A stretch of DNA of 64,000 bases, taken from positions 1 through 64,000 of the forward strand of contig CAIOVE010000081.1 in the NCBI GenBank assembly GCA_903861645.1. The letters are read 5' to 3'. Made by a program: the position numbers and the translations under genes. Origin of the DNA: an uncultured Hyphomicrobiales bacterium (GTDB lineage Bacteria > Pseudomonadota > Alphaproteobacteria > Rhizobiales > Beijerinckiaceae). Position 1 is the stretch's first letter, and the number at the start of each line of letters is the position of its first letter. Positions 36,424 through 45,549 of this stretch are shown one piece after another. Below the pieces are notes generated by a model. The model made no database searches and was not told where the DNA came from. It saw nothing but the letters and a program-made list of their open reading frames with translations.

Positions 36424-36518
36424 GGCGTTTCCCCGGCGTGCTGGTGTTGCCGGGCCAAGCCTACGACGGAACGCGCGGCGACGGAAACCATCGGCGGCGC
36501 GAAATCATCGCGCCCGGT

Positions 36519-37901
36519 CTATTTGCCGCGTTCGTGGCGCACCGTGCGCGTGCGCATGGTCACGAGTTCCTCGGCGGCCGTGGGATGCACGGCCATCGTC
36601 GCGTCGAAATCCGCCTTGCGCGCGCCAAGCTTGACGGCGATGCCGAGCAACTGCGCCATTTCGCCGGCCTCGTGACCAAGAATGTGAACACCCAGCACGC
36701 GGTCGGTCTCGCCGTCGACGACGATCTTCATCAGCGTGCGATCGGCGCTGCCCGAGAGCGTCGCCTTCATCGGGCGAAAATTCGCGGAGTAGATATCGAC
36801 GACGTTGAATTTCTCGCGCGCCTGCTCCTCGGTCAGGCCGACCGTGCCCAGTTCCGGCGTGGTGAAGACGGCGGTGGCGACGTTGTCGTGATCGACGCGC
36901 ACATCCTTGCCACCGAAAACCGTGTCGGCGAAGGCGTGGCCCTCGCGAATGGCGACGGGCGTCAGGTTCAGCCGATTGGTGACATCGCCGACCGCGTAGA
37001 TCGAAGGCGCCGTGGTGCGCGACCACGCGTCGACCTTGACCGCGCCCGCGCCATCGAGCGCGACGCCGGCTGTTTCAAGCCCGAGCCCCCTGGTATGCGG
37101 CAAGCGTCCCGTCGCGATCATCACCTGATCGACGACCAGTGGCTCGCCCGTCGACATCTCGACGTGGAGGCCAAACGCGGTCTTTTCGATGCGCGTTGGC
37201 AGCGCGCCGAAATGGAACTGAACGCCCGCATGGGCCAGCGCGTCGCGCACGCCCGCGCGCATGTCGGCGTCGAAGCCCCGCAGAACGTTGTCGGCGCGCA
37301 TCGCCTGCTCGACGCGCGCGCCAAGGCGGGCGAAGGCGCTGGCGAATTCGACCGCTATATAGCCGCCACCGACGATCAGCAGACGCGCGGGGAATGTCGG
37401 CAGATCGAACAATTCGTTCGAGGAGATCGCGTGTTCGAGGCCGGGGATCGCGGGCTCGTGGGAGGGCGAGGCGCCCGGCGCGACCAGAATGTATTTCGCC
37501 TTGACCACGCGCCCGTTGGCCTTCAGCCTGACGGAATGGGGGCCCGTGACCTCGGCGCGCGTTTCGACGATGGCGACGCCGGCGCGCTCCAGCCCCTGCC
37601 GGTAAAGACCGGACAGGCGGGTGATTTCCCTCTCCTTCGCCGCGACAAGCTTTTTCCAGTCGAAGGTCGGCTTTTCAGGCAGCGTCCAGCCGAAGCCGGC
37701 CGCGTCGTCGAAATCGTCCTTGAAGCGGCCCGCGTAGACGTAGAGTTTCTTCGGCACGCAACCGCGGATCACGCAGGTGCCGCCGAGCCGGTATTCCTCG
37801 GCGATCATCACTTTCGCGCCATGGCCCGCCGCGATGCGGGCGGCCCGCACCCCGCCCGAACCGCCGCCAATCACGAAAAGGTCGACGTCGTATTCGCTCA
37901 T
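36519..37901 (-). CDS. gor: Glutathione-disulfide reductase
   Basis: A 460-residue FAD disulfide reductase. The FAD motif VIGGGSGGVRAARIA is at 10-24 and the redox pair C43-x4-C48 is in GGTCVIRGCVPKK. A second Rossmann motif (VGGGYIAVEFA) binds NADPH, and the dimer partner's catalytic His lies in AVHPTAAEELV. It reduces GSSG to GSH. The ATG at 37901 is canonical (MSEYDVDLFVIGGG). It follows a DUF2059 gene by 20 bases, suggesting an operon rpiA-DUF2059-gor, common in alphaproteobacteria. Confidence 0.94.
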   Translation of the reverse strand: MSEYDVDLFVIGGGSGGVRAARIAAGHGAKVMIAEEYRLGGTCVIRGCVPKKLYVYAGRFKDDFDDAAGFGWTLPEKPTFDWKKLVAAKEREITRLSGLYRQGLERAGVAIVETRAEVTGPHSVRLKANGRVVKAKYILVAPGASPSHEPAIPGLEHAISSNELFDLPTFPARLLIVGGGYIAVEFASAFARLGARVEQAMRADNVLRGFDADMRAGVRDALAHAGVQFHFGALPTRIEKTAFGLHVEMSTGEPLVVDQVMIATGRLPHTRGLGLETAGVALDGAGAVKVDAWSRTTAPSIYAVGDVTNRLNLTPVAIREGHAFADTVFGGKDVRVDHDNVATAVFTTPELGTVGLTEEQAREKFNVVDIYSANFRPMKATLSGSADRTLMKIVVDGETDRVLGVHILGHEAGEMAQLLGIAVKLGARKADFDATMAVHPTAAEELVTMRTRTVRHERGK

Positions 37902-37921
37902 GGACGGCTCCCGCGATCCGG

Positions 37922-38473
37922 TCAGATCTGATGTCCCTTTTTCTTCATTTCCTCGCGCACGCGTTCCATCATCTTGGCCGACACCTGCTGCGCCCAGTTC
38001 TGGATGATCGGGTTCATGTTGCCGATCACGGTCGGCTGCACGTCGATGAACTTCTTGCCGACCGGCGTGCGAAAGAACGCCAGCGCGTCCTTGCATTCCT
38101 GCTCGGTCATGACGGCGGTGTAGATGCGCGCCGCCGTGTTCAGCATGTCCTCGGGATACTTGCCGAACTCGGGCGCGAGAGCCTCGAGTGTCGCCTTCAT
38201 GTCCGGGATCAGCTCCGGGCGCGTGTTGGTGACGGTCAGATTCACCTGACCCATGAGGCTGGGAATGACCTCGAGGAACGAGGAGGCGAGACCCGAAGCG
38301 GCCACCAGTTCGCGCGCCGCGGCCAGATGCTCCGGCGTGGCGTTGGGAATCGGCAGCGTGGCGCCGGGGCGCGGCGACAGGGTCGGGGCGACCTGTTGCG
38401 CGTTCGCGGGCGCGGCGGCCAAGGCGACGATGAAGGCGGCGACGAGCGGGCGCGCGAGATGGAATAACTTCAA
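37922..38473 (-). CDS. DUF2059 family exported protein
   Basis: A 183-residue protein of family DUF2059. The likely start is a TTG at 38473, seven bases after AGGAG, giving a signal peptide (KLFHLARPLVAAFIVALAAA) ending near PANAQQ. The DUF2059 core follows: EHLAAARELVAASGLASSFLE and AARIYTAVMTEQECKDALAFF, an all-helical pattern. Length is normal. It is the middle gene of rpiA-DUF2059-gor. Function unknown. Confidence 0.87.
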   Translation of the reverse strand: MKLFHLARPLVAAFIVALAAAPANAQQVAPTLSPRPGATLPIPNATPEHLAAARELVAASGLASSFLEVIPSLMGQVNLTVTNTRPELIPDMKATLEALAPEFGKYPEDMLNTAARIYTAVMTEQECKDALAFFRTPVGKKFIDVQPTVIGNMNPIIQNWAQQVSAKMMERVREEMKKKGHQI

Positions 38474-38498
38474 GGCGACTCTCCTGTTGGGGCGACCG

Positions 38499-39206
38499 CT
38501 ACAGAGCGCCCAGAATTTCGACGCCGCCCGTATCGGCGACAATGATGGCGGAGGCGAGGCCTATGAAAAGGCCTGTTTCGACCACGCCGGGGATCGCGAC
38601 CAGCGCCTCGGCGAGGCGTCGGGGATGGGGAATCTCGCCGAAGGCGCAATCAAGAATATAGTGGCCGCCATCGGTCGTGAAAACGTGGCCGGCCGGCGTC
38701 ACGCGACGATCGATGGCGCCGAAACAGCCAGCGTCCGCCGCCGCCTTCTCGATCTGGCGGCGCGTCGCGCCCAGACCGAATGGGATGACCTCGATCGGCA
38801 GTGGAAAGCGACCGAGCTTGTTCACCTGCTTCGAACGGTCGGTGATCACCACCATGCGCGCGGAGGCGCTGGCGACGATCTTTTCGCGCAGGAGCGCCCC
38901 GCCGCCGCCCTTGATCAGGTTGAAGGCGGGGTCGAACTCGTCGGCGCCGTCCACCGTCAGGTCAAGCTCGGGCGTGGCGTCGAGAGTCGTCAGGGGAATG
39001 CCAAGGCTTTCGGCCTGAGCGCGCGTCGCCTCGGAGGTCGGCACACAGAGCAGGTCCATGCCGGCACGGACTTTTTCCCCCACGAAATCAACGAAATGCT
39101 TCGCCGTGGAGCCCGTGCCGAGGCCGAGCCGCATGCCGGGCAGCACCAGTTCCGCGGCGCGGGCGGCGGCGAGACGCTTGGCGTTGTCTAGGGCGTCCGA
39201 GGGCAT
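38499..39206 (-). CDS. rpiA: Ribose-5-phosphate isomerase A
   Basis: A 235-residue RpiA interconverting ribose-5-phosphate and ribulose-5-phosphate. Family landmarks are [15 protein letters not shown] near 27-41 (phosphate loop), [20 protein letters not shown] near 81-100 (catalytic Asp residues), and [16 protein letters not shown]. Length is typical. It heads an apparent operon with DUF2059 and gor; glutathione reductase downstream uses NADPH that the pentose pathway supplies, though that link is only contextual. Confidence 0.95.
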   Translation of the reverse strand: MPSDALDNAKRLAAARAAELVLPGMRLGLGTGSTAKHFVDFVGEKVRAGMDLLCVPTSEATRAQAESLGIPLTTLDATPELDLTVDGADEFDPAFNLIKGGGGALLREKIVASASARMVVITDRSKQVNKLGRFPLPIEVIPFGLGATRRQIEKAAADAGCFGAIDRRVTPAGHVFTTDGGHYILDCAFGEIPHPRRLAEALVAIPGVVETGLFIGLASAIIVADTGGVEILGAL

Positions 39207-39274
39207 GGCGATCCCGCAAGTTGGAACGCCGTGGCGATAGTGCTTTTGGGGCGCGAAGGCAAATCGTGGTGGGG

Positions 39275-39649
39275 TCAGCGCGCCAATGGCGTGCAGACGA
39301 CCGATTCATCCAGCACGTAGCAGATCGACATGGCGCCCGTGCGCTGATCGACGCGGAACACGCCCGCCTCGCGCTCGTGGCGGGAGGCGATCAGCGCATA
39401 TTCGCTGGACGGCTGCGGCCCGGCGCCCTCGCCCGCCGAATAACAGAGCGTGACGCCGACGCCCTTGTCCTTGAGGCCGTATTGGCAGGCGCCCACCTCG
39501 CCGGTGGCGCGATCAACGCGATAGACGCGGTTGAGATCGGTCTGGGGGGCGGCGAGAAATTCATAGGAGCCGCCCGCGGCGAACGCCGGCGTGGCGCCAA
39601 CGGCCAGCGGGACGAGGAGCGCGAAGGCGCGGCGAAATTTGGACGACAT
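39275..39649 (-). CDS. Small exported protein with two internal repeats, unknown function
   Basis: A 124-residue protein with a signal peptide ([20 protein letters not shown]) cleaved near PAFAA. Two repeats stand out: [16 protein letters not shown] at about residues 42-57 and [16 protein letters not shown] at about 96-111, both VxRVDxxTGxxxxC. Four cysteines in total suggest two disulfides. The repeat resembles a beta-hairpin unit. The ATG at 39649 is chosen because it opens the signal peptide. It is 68 bases upstream of rpiA. Confidence 0.74.
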   Translation of the reverse strand: MSSKFRRAFALLVPLAVGATPAFAAGGSYEFLAAPQTDLNRVYRVDRATGEVGACQYGLKDKGVGVTLCYSAGEGAGPQPSSEYALIASRHEREAGVFRVDQRTGAMSICYVLDESVVCTPLAR

Positions 39650-39756
39650 GGCGATTCCCGCAAACCACGGATCACGATCGATCCGCGAATGGATTCCAAG
39701 GCCAACATGGTTAATTATTGGTTGCGGGCGGGGCGAATCTTGCCTACCCCGTCCAA

Positions 39757-40446
39757 ATGACCCTAACAAATCCCATGCTCGTTTTCGATCTCGACGGCAC
39801 GCTGGCCGACACCGCCGATGATCTCGTCGCCACGCTCAACGCCATTCTGGCGCGCGAGGGCGCGCCGCCGGTGGCCAGCGCGGACGCCCGCAACATGGTG
39901 GGGCTGGGCGCGCGGCGGCTCATCGTCGATGGTTTCCGCGCCGACGGGCGCGAGGTGTCGCCCGAGCGGCTGGAGGAGTTGTTCCACGACTATCTCGCCA
40001 TCTACGAGGCGAATATCGCGGTTCACAGCAAGCTGTTTCCCGGCGTGATCGAATCGCTCGACCGGTTCGCGGCGGCGGGCTTCGACTTCGCCGTCTGCAC
40101 GAACAAGTCCGAGCGCCCCGCCCTCAAGCTGATGGACGCGCTCGGCGTCTCGCATCGGTTCCGCGCCATTTGCGGGCAAGACACCTTCGCCTGGTCGAAG
40201 CCCGACGCCCGCGCCCTGCTCTCGACCATCGCGCGCGCCGGCGGCGACCCCGCCCGCGCGGTGATGATCGGCGATTCCAAGACGGATATTTCCGTCGCGC
40301 GCAACGCGAATATCCCCGTTGTCGCCGTGGACTTCGGTTACACGGACATTCCCGTGCGCGAATTGGGGCCCGACGTCGCGATTTCGCATTTCGACGATCT
40401 CTGGACGGCGGTGGCGGAAATTCACCCGATGCTCAACCGCGCTTGA
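39757..40446 (+). CDS. gph: Phosphoglycolate phosphatase
   Basis: A 229-residue HAD-family phosphatase. The nucleophile motif FDLDGTLADTADDLVATLN begins near residue 9, motif II is CTNKSERP, and motif IV is VMIGDSKTDISVARNANIP. The C1 cap between them is typical of Gph, which recycles 2-phosphoglycolate formed by DNA repair and photorespiratory side reactions. Start at 39757 or 39775 (MLVFDLDG); neither has a clear ribosome site. tRNA-Val follows 47 bases later. Confidence 0.92.
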   Translation: MTLTNPMLVFDLDGTLADTADDLVATLNAILAREGAPPVASADARNMVGLGARRLIVDGFRADGREVSPERLEELFHDYLAIYEANIAVHSKLFPGVIESLDRFAAAGFDFAVCTNKSERPALKLMDALGVSHRFRAICGQDTFAWSKPDARALLSTIARAGGDPARAVMIGDSKTDISVARNANIPVVAVDFGYTDIPVRELGPDVAISHFDDLWTAVAEIHPMLNRA

Positions 40447-40493
40447 CTTGCCGGCGGCGTCTCCACTAAACGACAGGTCTTCGGCCACGGGCC

Positions 40494-40568
40494 GGGCGAT
40501 TAGCTCAGCGGTAGAGCACACCCTTCACACGGGTGGGGTCGCAGGTTCGATCCCTGCATCGCCCACCA
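40494..40568 (+). tRNA. tRNA-Val (anticodon CAC)
   Basis: Cloverleaf with acceptor GGGCGAT/ATCGCCC, D-arm TAGCTCAGCGGTAGAGCA, anticodon stem CACCC/GGGTG around loop TTCACAC giving CAC, and T-arm GCAGGTTCGATCCCTGC. The 3' CCA is encoded (40566-40568). Confidence 0.96.
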
Positions 40569-40609
40569 TGGGGCCGGCGAGCGCCGGAGCGCCCGCCTTT
40601 CCCTCACTC

Positions 40610-41884
40610 TCAGGCTGACGCGGGACGCGCCGCCGGCATGGCGACGACGCCCTCGATTTGCGCCCTGCGCATCTGCTTCAGCACGAACAGGGCCAGCAGG
40701 CCGGTCAGCACATCCATGCCGATGGCGAGACCGAACACCGGCATCCAGCTTCCCGCCGCGTCATGCAACGCCGCGGCCGCCGGACCGCCCAATACCGAAC
40801 CCACGCCCTGCGCCATGTACAGAAAGCCGTAGTTCGTCGTGGCGTTCTTCGTGCCGAACGTGTCGGTGAGGGTCGAGGGGAACAGCGAGAAAATCTCGCC
40901 CCAGCCGAAGAACACAAGGCCCGACAGCAGCACGAAGGCGCCGGCGTTCTGGCGGAACACGATCAACAGCGTGATCGCCACAGCCTCGAGCAGGAAGGCG
41001 AGCCCCATGGTGTTCTCGCGGCCGATGCGGTCGGAAACCCAGCCAAAGAAGGGCCGAGTGAAACCGTTGAGCAAGCGGTCGACGGTCAGCGCCAGCGGCA
41101 AGGCCGCCATGCCCATCAGCACGACATCGGCGACGCCGAAATCCCTGGCGAAATTGGCGAAGTTCGACGTGACCATCAGGCCGCCCGTCGACATCATCGT
41201 CATCATCGCGAACATCAGCCAGAAGGTCGGCGTTTTCAGCATGTCGCGCGGCGACGTATCCTTGCCGAGCGCGGTTTCCAGCACGGGTTCGGGCGCCTCG
41301 CCCGCGCGGGGAAGGCGCAAGCCCAAAGCCGCCGCCACGCCAATGACGCCGAGCAGAATGCCGAAGAAATTCAACGTCGCCTGATAACCGGACGCCTTCA
41401 GCATGGAATCAATCGGGAAGGTCGTGAGCAGCGCGCCCATGCCGTAGCCCGCCGCGACCATGCCGATGGCGAAACCGCGCCGATCGGGAAACCAGCGCGC
41501 CATCAATCCGACGATGCCGATGTAAACGATGCCCGTGCCGACGCCGCACAGCAGGCCATAAGTGAGGAACAGCATGGTCAGGCTGCCAGCGTAGGCCGAT
41601 AGCACCCAGCCGAGACCGGACAGCGCCGCGCCGACGGCGATCAGCGTTTTCAGGCCGAAACGCTCGATGAGCCAGCCCTGCGCGGGCGAAAGCCAGGTCT
41701 GCAAAACGATCAACAGCGAGAACGTGATCTGAACCGCTGGCAGAGTCGCGCCCGTGGCCGTCTGGAAAGGCTTGACGAACAGGGTCCACACATATTGCGG
41801 ACTGGAAATGGCCATCATGACGACAAGGCCCAGAACCAATTGCACCCAGCGCGTCGTCCCGCGATCGACGATCGAATTTTGCAT
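40610..41884 (-). CDS. MFS transporter, oxalate/formate antiporter (OFA) type
   Basis: A 424-residue 12-helix carrier of the OFA family, relatives of OxlT that exchange oxalate for formate or move other small acids. The opening RWVQLVLGLVVMMAISSPQY and the FGKTL-like loop written RFGLKTLIAVGAALSGLGWV fit this family, and GWVSDRIGRENTMG is the typical loop-2 repeat. The ATG at 41884 follows a GGGAG site; an upstream in-frame start adds 17 polar residues. No oxalate-degrading genes adjoin it. It converges on tRNA-Val. Confidence 0.88.
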   Translation of the reverse strand: MQNSIVDRGTTRWVQLVLGLVVMMAISSPQYVWTLFVKPFQTATGATLPAVQITFSLLIVLQTWLSPAQGWLIERFGLKTLIAVGAALSGLGWVLSAYAGSLTMLFLTYGLLCGVGTGIVYIGIVGLMARWFPDRRGFAIGMVAAGYGMGALLTTFPIDSMLKASGYQATLNFFGILLGVIGVAAALGLRLPRAGEAPEPVLETALGKDTSPRDMLKTPTFWLMFAMMTMMSTGGLMVTSNFANFARDFGVADVVLMGMAALPLALTVDRLLNGFTRPFFGWVSDRIGRENTMGLAFLLEAVAITLLIVFRQNAGAFVLLSGLVFFGWGEIFSLFPSTLTDTFGTKNATTNYGFLYMAQGVGSVLGGPAAAALHDAAGSWMPVFGLAIGMDVLTGLLALFVLKQMRRAQIEGVVAMPAARPASA

Positions 41885-41990
41885 AAACCACTCCCGCTCT
41901 TGTTGGCGGGTATGGTCAAGCAAGGCGCGCGCCAAGGTTAATTGACGCGGTCAATCCATTGATTGGCCGCGCCTTTTGAGTTTGGGTGCG

Positions 41991-43154
41991 TTAGCCCCAC
42001 AGTTCCTTCGTCGCGAGCGCGGCGCCTTCGGCCAGCGCGCGGAACTTCGCCCAGACAACCTCGGGCTCGATTTCCGGCGGCTGGCCCGGCGCGAGCGTCG
42101 AGGCGAAGCCGCAGTCCGTCGAGGCGATGACGTTCTCGCGACCGACGATTTTCGCCACCTTGACGATGCGCTCGGCGACGAGTTCCGGATGCTCGACGAT
42201 GACGGACGCGTGGGTGATGCAGCCCGGCATCAGCACGCGGCCCTCGGGCAGCTTCACGTTTTGCCAGACGCGCCACTCGTGGTCATGCCGCGGGTTGGCC
42301 ATTTCGAACGAGTAATAGCCGGCCTTGATGGTGACGATGAGATCGACGAGATGCTTCATCTCCATGTCGCTCGTGCGCGGGCCCATGTTGATGCCGTAGC
42401 ATGTATGGTGGCGCACACGGTCCTCGGGGATGTTGCGCAGCGCGTGGTTGAGCGCCTCGATGCGCTGGCGCGCCCACTTGCGCGCGTCCTCGATGCTTTC
42501 GGACGGCGACAGCATGTAATGCATGGCGAGGCGCGGATCGTCGATCTGCACGCAGAAACCGGCGGCGACAATGCCCTCGTATTCCTCGCGCATGGCCTCG
42601 GCGACCGCGTGCACATGTTCCTCGTCGGTCTTGTAGTAGCGGTTTTCCATCAGGCCCGCGCAGCTCGACGGCGAGACCGACGGCATGAACACGTCGATGG
42701 GGTCGCGTCCGTTCAACGCCGCCTTGAGGTTGTCGATGTCGGCCTTGAGCGCCGCGTGGCCAGTGTATTTGATCGGACCGGCGCAGGCGAAGCGCGCTTG
42801 CGCCGAGCCCGAATGCGCGCCGCCCTTGTAGAAATTCGGGAAGGCGGCGTTCTCGCGCGTGCGGCGCTCGCCAGCCTTCGGCGTGATCGCCTCGAGGCCT
42901 TGCAGACGCTCGGTCGCGTATATCTGGAAGGATGTCTTCGACTGCTCGCCGTCGCTGACGATGTCGACGCCAAGCTCCATTTGCGTCTTGACGGTTTCAT
43001 CGACGGCCTCGCGCGTGCGACGCGCCATCAAGGCTTCGTCGTAGGGCTGATGCGTCATGCGCTTGAACAGCAGCTCCGACAGATCGTCGGGCCGTGGCAG
43101 GCTGCCGGTATGCGTGGTGATGATGCGTTTGCGTCGTTCGTCGGTGCGCGCCAT
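41991..43154 (-). CDS. MetE-like 5-methyltetrahydropteroyl-homocysteine methyltransferase family protein
   Basis: A 387-residue protein of the cobalamin-independent methionine synthase (MetE C-terminal) family, corresponding to the catalytic half alone. The zinc-site stretch shows as RHHTCYGINMG (His-x-Cys) and the late STDCGFAS with Cys, and GSLPRPDDLS opens the domain as in family members. These short MetE relatives may methylate other thiols or use different methyl donors. It lies 37 bases after the CcdA stop. Substrate unresolved. Confidence 0.85.
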   Translation of the reverse strand: MARTDERRKRIITTHTGSLPRPDDLSELLFKRMTHQPYDEALMARRTREAVDETVKTQMELGVDIVSDGEQSKTSFQIYATERLQGLEAITPKAGERRTRENAAFPNFYKGGAHSGSAQARFACAGPIKYTGHAALKADIDNLKAALNGRDPIDVFMPSVSPSSCAGLMENRYYKTDEEHVHAVAEAMREEYEGIVAAGFCVQIDDPRLAMHYMLSPSESIEDARKWARQRIEALNHALRNIPEDRVRHHTCYGINMGPRTSDMEMKHLVDLIVTIKAGYYSFEMANPRHDHEWRVWQNVKLPEGRVLMPGCITHASVIVEHPELVAERIVKVAKIVGRENVIASTDCGFASTLAPGQPPEIEPEVVWAKFRALAEGAALATKELWG

Positions 43155-43190
43155 GTCGTCCTCCCAGTGGGTTTTCGAGATGGCGAGGTT

Positions 43191-43922
43191 CTAGCCGAGT
43201 TTTCCCAGCGCGGGAAATGTTTCGAGCAACCAGAACGACGCTGTCTGCATCCCACCGGTGAGGAATCCCACGCCGGTCAGAATGAGGAGCACGCCCACCG
43301 TTCGTTCGACGACGATGAAATGCCGCGAGAAACCGCGAATGAACTTGAAACAGGGCTCGATCGCGAGCGCCGCGGCGATGAAGGGAACGCCAAGCCCCGC
43401 CGAATAAACCGCCAGCAAGGCCGCGCCCTTGAACACGGTGTCCTCGGAGCCGGCGACGGCGAGGATCGCGGCGAGTATGGGCCCGATGCATGGCGTCCAG
43501 CCAAACGCGAAGGCGAGGCCCATTATATAGGCGCCCCACAAGCCCACCGGCTTTTCGATTTGCACGCGCTTTTCGCGATAGAGGAAGGCGACGCGGAACA
43601 GCCCGATGAAATGCAGTCCCATGACGATGATCGCGAACCCCGCGACCATCGACAGAATGTCGAGATATTGCCGGATCACCTGTCCGAAGGCGGACGCCGT
43701 CGCGCCCAGCGTCACGAAAACGGTTGAAAACCCAAGGACGAACAGCACGCCCGCCAGCGCCACGTCGCGACGCGCGCGCGTCTCGCCCGCGCCCGCCAGT
43801 TCCTCGATGGTCGTGCCCGCGATGAACGCGAGATAGGGCGGCGCGAGCGGCAACACGCAGGGGCTCAGGAACGAGAGCAGTCCCGCGCCAGCCGCGGCGG
43901 CATAGGTGACTTCGGAGGCCAT
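43191..43922 (-). CDS. ccdA: CcdA-type thiol:disulfide interchange membrane protein
   Basis: A 243-residue inner-membrane protein with about six helices that carries electrons from cytoplasmic thioredoxin to the periplasm for cytochrome c maturation. The two redox cysteines are in GLLSFLSPCVLPLAPPY and FGWTPCIGPILAAIL, each flanked by Pro as in CcdA/DsbD. Length is normal. It lies immediately before the MetE-like gene on the same strand and divergent from the TauD gene; no ccm genes adjoin it. Confidence 0.92.
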   Translation of the reverse strand: MASEVTYAAAAGAGLLSFLSPCVLPLAPPYLAFIAGTTIEELAGAGETRARRDVALAGVLFVLGFSTVFVTLGATASAFGQVIRQYLDILSMVAGFAIIVMGLHFIGLFRVAFLYREKRVQIEKPVGLWGAYIMGLAFAFGWTPCIGPILAAILAVAGSEDTVFKGAALLAVYSAGLGVPFIAAALAIEPCFKFIRGFSRHFIVVERTVGVLLILTGVGFLTGGMQTASFWLLETFPALGKLG

Positions 43923-44030
43923 GCCGAACTCTTATCCCGCGCGCTCGATATTTGAAAAGCGCGACGCGATGACGTTGGCGTGAGCGCGGCGCGAGATTGA
44001 CCGCGTCCACGGGCCTCAGCTAAACTGAAC

Positions 44031-44043
44031 GAAACGCCGTTTC
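44031..44043. promoter_or_regulatory. Inverted repeat upstream of the TauD gene, operator candidate
   Basis: GAAAC-GCC-GTTTC is a perfect 5-bp inverted repeat with a 3-base spacer, 28 bases before the TauD start, in the 149-base divergent gap with ccdA. An ATATATAAAC stretch follows. Size and placement would suit a small regulator or promoter element; the binder is unknown. Confidence 0.3.
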
Positions 44044-44071
44044 ATATATAAACAATCAGGGAGGACGCGCC

Positions 44072-44947
44072 ATGCTGGACGCCGTCGACGCGCATATCGA
44101 GGTCGTGCCCATGGGCGGCCCCTGCGGGGCGGAAATCCGCGGCGTCGACCTGTCGCGCGCCCTGTCCGATGCCACGCTGGCGCTGATACAGCGGGCCTGG
44201 AACGAACATCTGATCATCTTCTTCCGCGGGCAGGATGTCACGCAGGAACAGCAATTGGCCTTCGCCAGCCGCTTTGGCGACCTCGGCGCGCGCAAGCAGG
44301 CGCCCGACCATCTGCGCGAAAAAGCCGAGGGCGTGCTGCAACTCGACCCCAAGATATTGCTGGTCTCGAACATAAAGCTGGACGGCGTGCCGATCGGCGC
44401 CTTCGGCGATGGCGACATGTGGTTCCATATCGACAGCGGCTATTCGCAACGTCCCTATCGCTACACGTTCCTTTATGGCGTGGAATTGCCCTCGAGCGGC
44501 GGCGACACCCTGTTCGCCAACATGTATCGCGCCTATGACGCGCTCCCGGATCGTCTGAAGCGCGTGCTGGAAGGCAAGCGCGCGCTGCACATCCACGAAT
44601 ACAAGCGCACCGCGCAGGTCGACGTCGACGGCGACATCAGCTCCGCGCCACACTGGTATCATCCTGTTTTCATCACGCATCCCTACACGGGCAAGAAGGC
44701 GCTGTTCGTCGACCGCCTGATGACCGCGCGCATCGAGGGCGTGTCGCGACAGGAGAGCGACGAAATTCTCGCCGAACTCTACGAGATCGGCGAGCGGCCG
44801 GAATTCACATATGCGCACAAGTGGCAATTGGGCGATTTCGTCATGTGGGACAATCTCGCCACCATTCACGCGCGGACGGATTTTCCGCGCGGCGAGCGCC
44901 GGCTCATGCGCCGCTGCACGGTCGAGGGCGAGCCCGTCAGGGCCTGA
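44072..44947 (+). CDS. TauD/TfdA family 2-oxoglutarate- and Fe(II)-dependent dioxygenase
   Basis: A 291-residue TauD/TfdA enzyme, hydroxylating a substrate with oxygen and 2-oxoglutarate. The iron triad is H119-x-D121 in MWFHIDSGYS plus a distal His in ATIHARTDF near 267, with the 2-oxoglutarate Arg in RRLMRR near 281. Length is typical. A GGGAGG site precedes the start. It is 10 bases before a cysteine-dioxygenase-like gene on the same strand, so the pair probably acts together on a small sulfur or carboxylate compound. Confidence 0.9.
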   Translation: MLDAVDAHIEVVPMGGPCGAEIRGVDLSRALSDATLALIQRAWNEHLIIFFRGQDVTQEQQLAFASRFGDLGARKQAPDHLREKAEGVLQLDPKILLVSNIKLDGVPIGAFGDGDMWFHIDSGYSQRPYRYTFLYGVELPSSGGDTLFANMYRAYDALPDRLKRVLEGKRALHIHEYKRTAQVDVDGDISSAPHWYHPVFITHPYTGKKALFVDRLMTARIEGVSRQESDEILAELYEIGERPEFTYAHKWQLGDFVMWDNLATIHARTDFPRGERRLMRRCTVEGEPVRA

Positions 44948-44957
44948 GGACACGAAC

Positions 44958-45548
44958 ATGCGCAACGACACATTACCCGCCTTCCAGCGGTTCATCGATG
45001 AACTGCGCGCGATCTGGTCGCGCGAGAGCGACACGCAAAGACGCATGGAGCTTGGCCGCGACGCCCTGCGGGCGCTTGTCGCCGATCCGGATTTGCAAGC
45101 GCACAGCAAGACATGGCCCTCGACGGAGGGGCTCAAGAACCTGCTGCTGCATACGGACGAGGAGCACGGCTTCATCGTCAACGCCGTGGTGCGCGAGCCC
45201 GGTCGCACGGGCAGCGTGCATGATCATGCCGACGCCTGGACCGCCTATGGCGTCTGCGACGGGCTGGAATATCTGGAGCGTTACGACCGGTTCGACGACC
45301 GATCCCGGCCTGATCACGCGGAGATCCGCCGCGTCAGCACGACGATCGGCCGGGCGGGCGTGGTCGACCTCGTGGCGCCATGGGCCGTGCACGCCGAACA
45401 GGGCGGCGGCGGACGCTCGGCGGCGGTCATCCTGCGCAGCCAGAAACTCGTCGGCCGCGTGCTCCAGCACCGCTATGACGAGAAGGCCGGCACGGTGAAG
45501 CTCGGATCGGGGCCGACGCAGATTCCCTATGAGCTGACGGCGTCCTAG
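44958..45548 (+). CDS. Cysteine dioxygenase-like cupin enzyme
   Basis: A 196-residue single-domain cupin resembling the cysteine dioxygenase family. Iron ligands fit H88-x-H90 in SVHDHADAW and a late His in APWAVHAEQ; the region LVGRVLQHRYDE closes the fold. Such non-heme iron enzymes oxygenate thiols (cysteine, mercaptopropionate) or related compounds. It starts 10 bases after the TauD-like stop and is surely co-transcribed with it. Substrate not determined. Confidence 0.78.
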   Translation: MRNDTLPAFQRFIDELRAIWSRESDTQRRMELGRDALRALVADPDLQAHSKTWPSTEGLKNLLLHTDEEHGFIVNAVVREPGRTGSVHDHADAWTAYGVCDGLEYLERYDRFDDRSRPDHAEIRRVSTTIGRAGVVDLVAPWAVHAEQGGGGRSAAVILRSQKLVGRVLQHRYDEKAGTVKLGSGPTQIPYELTAS

Positions 45549-45549
45549 G

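Noticed and set aside
39700-39730. Possible CtrA half-sites (TTAA) upstream of gph
   Set aside because: Only one TTAA half matches; the second half at the 7-base spacing reads TTGC.
41976-43727. Plus-strand frame of 583 codons
   Set aside because: Antisense to the MetE-like and CcdA genes, which have clear motifs; typical shadow frame in high-GC DNA.
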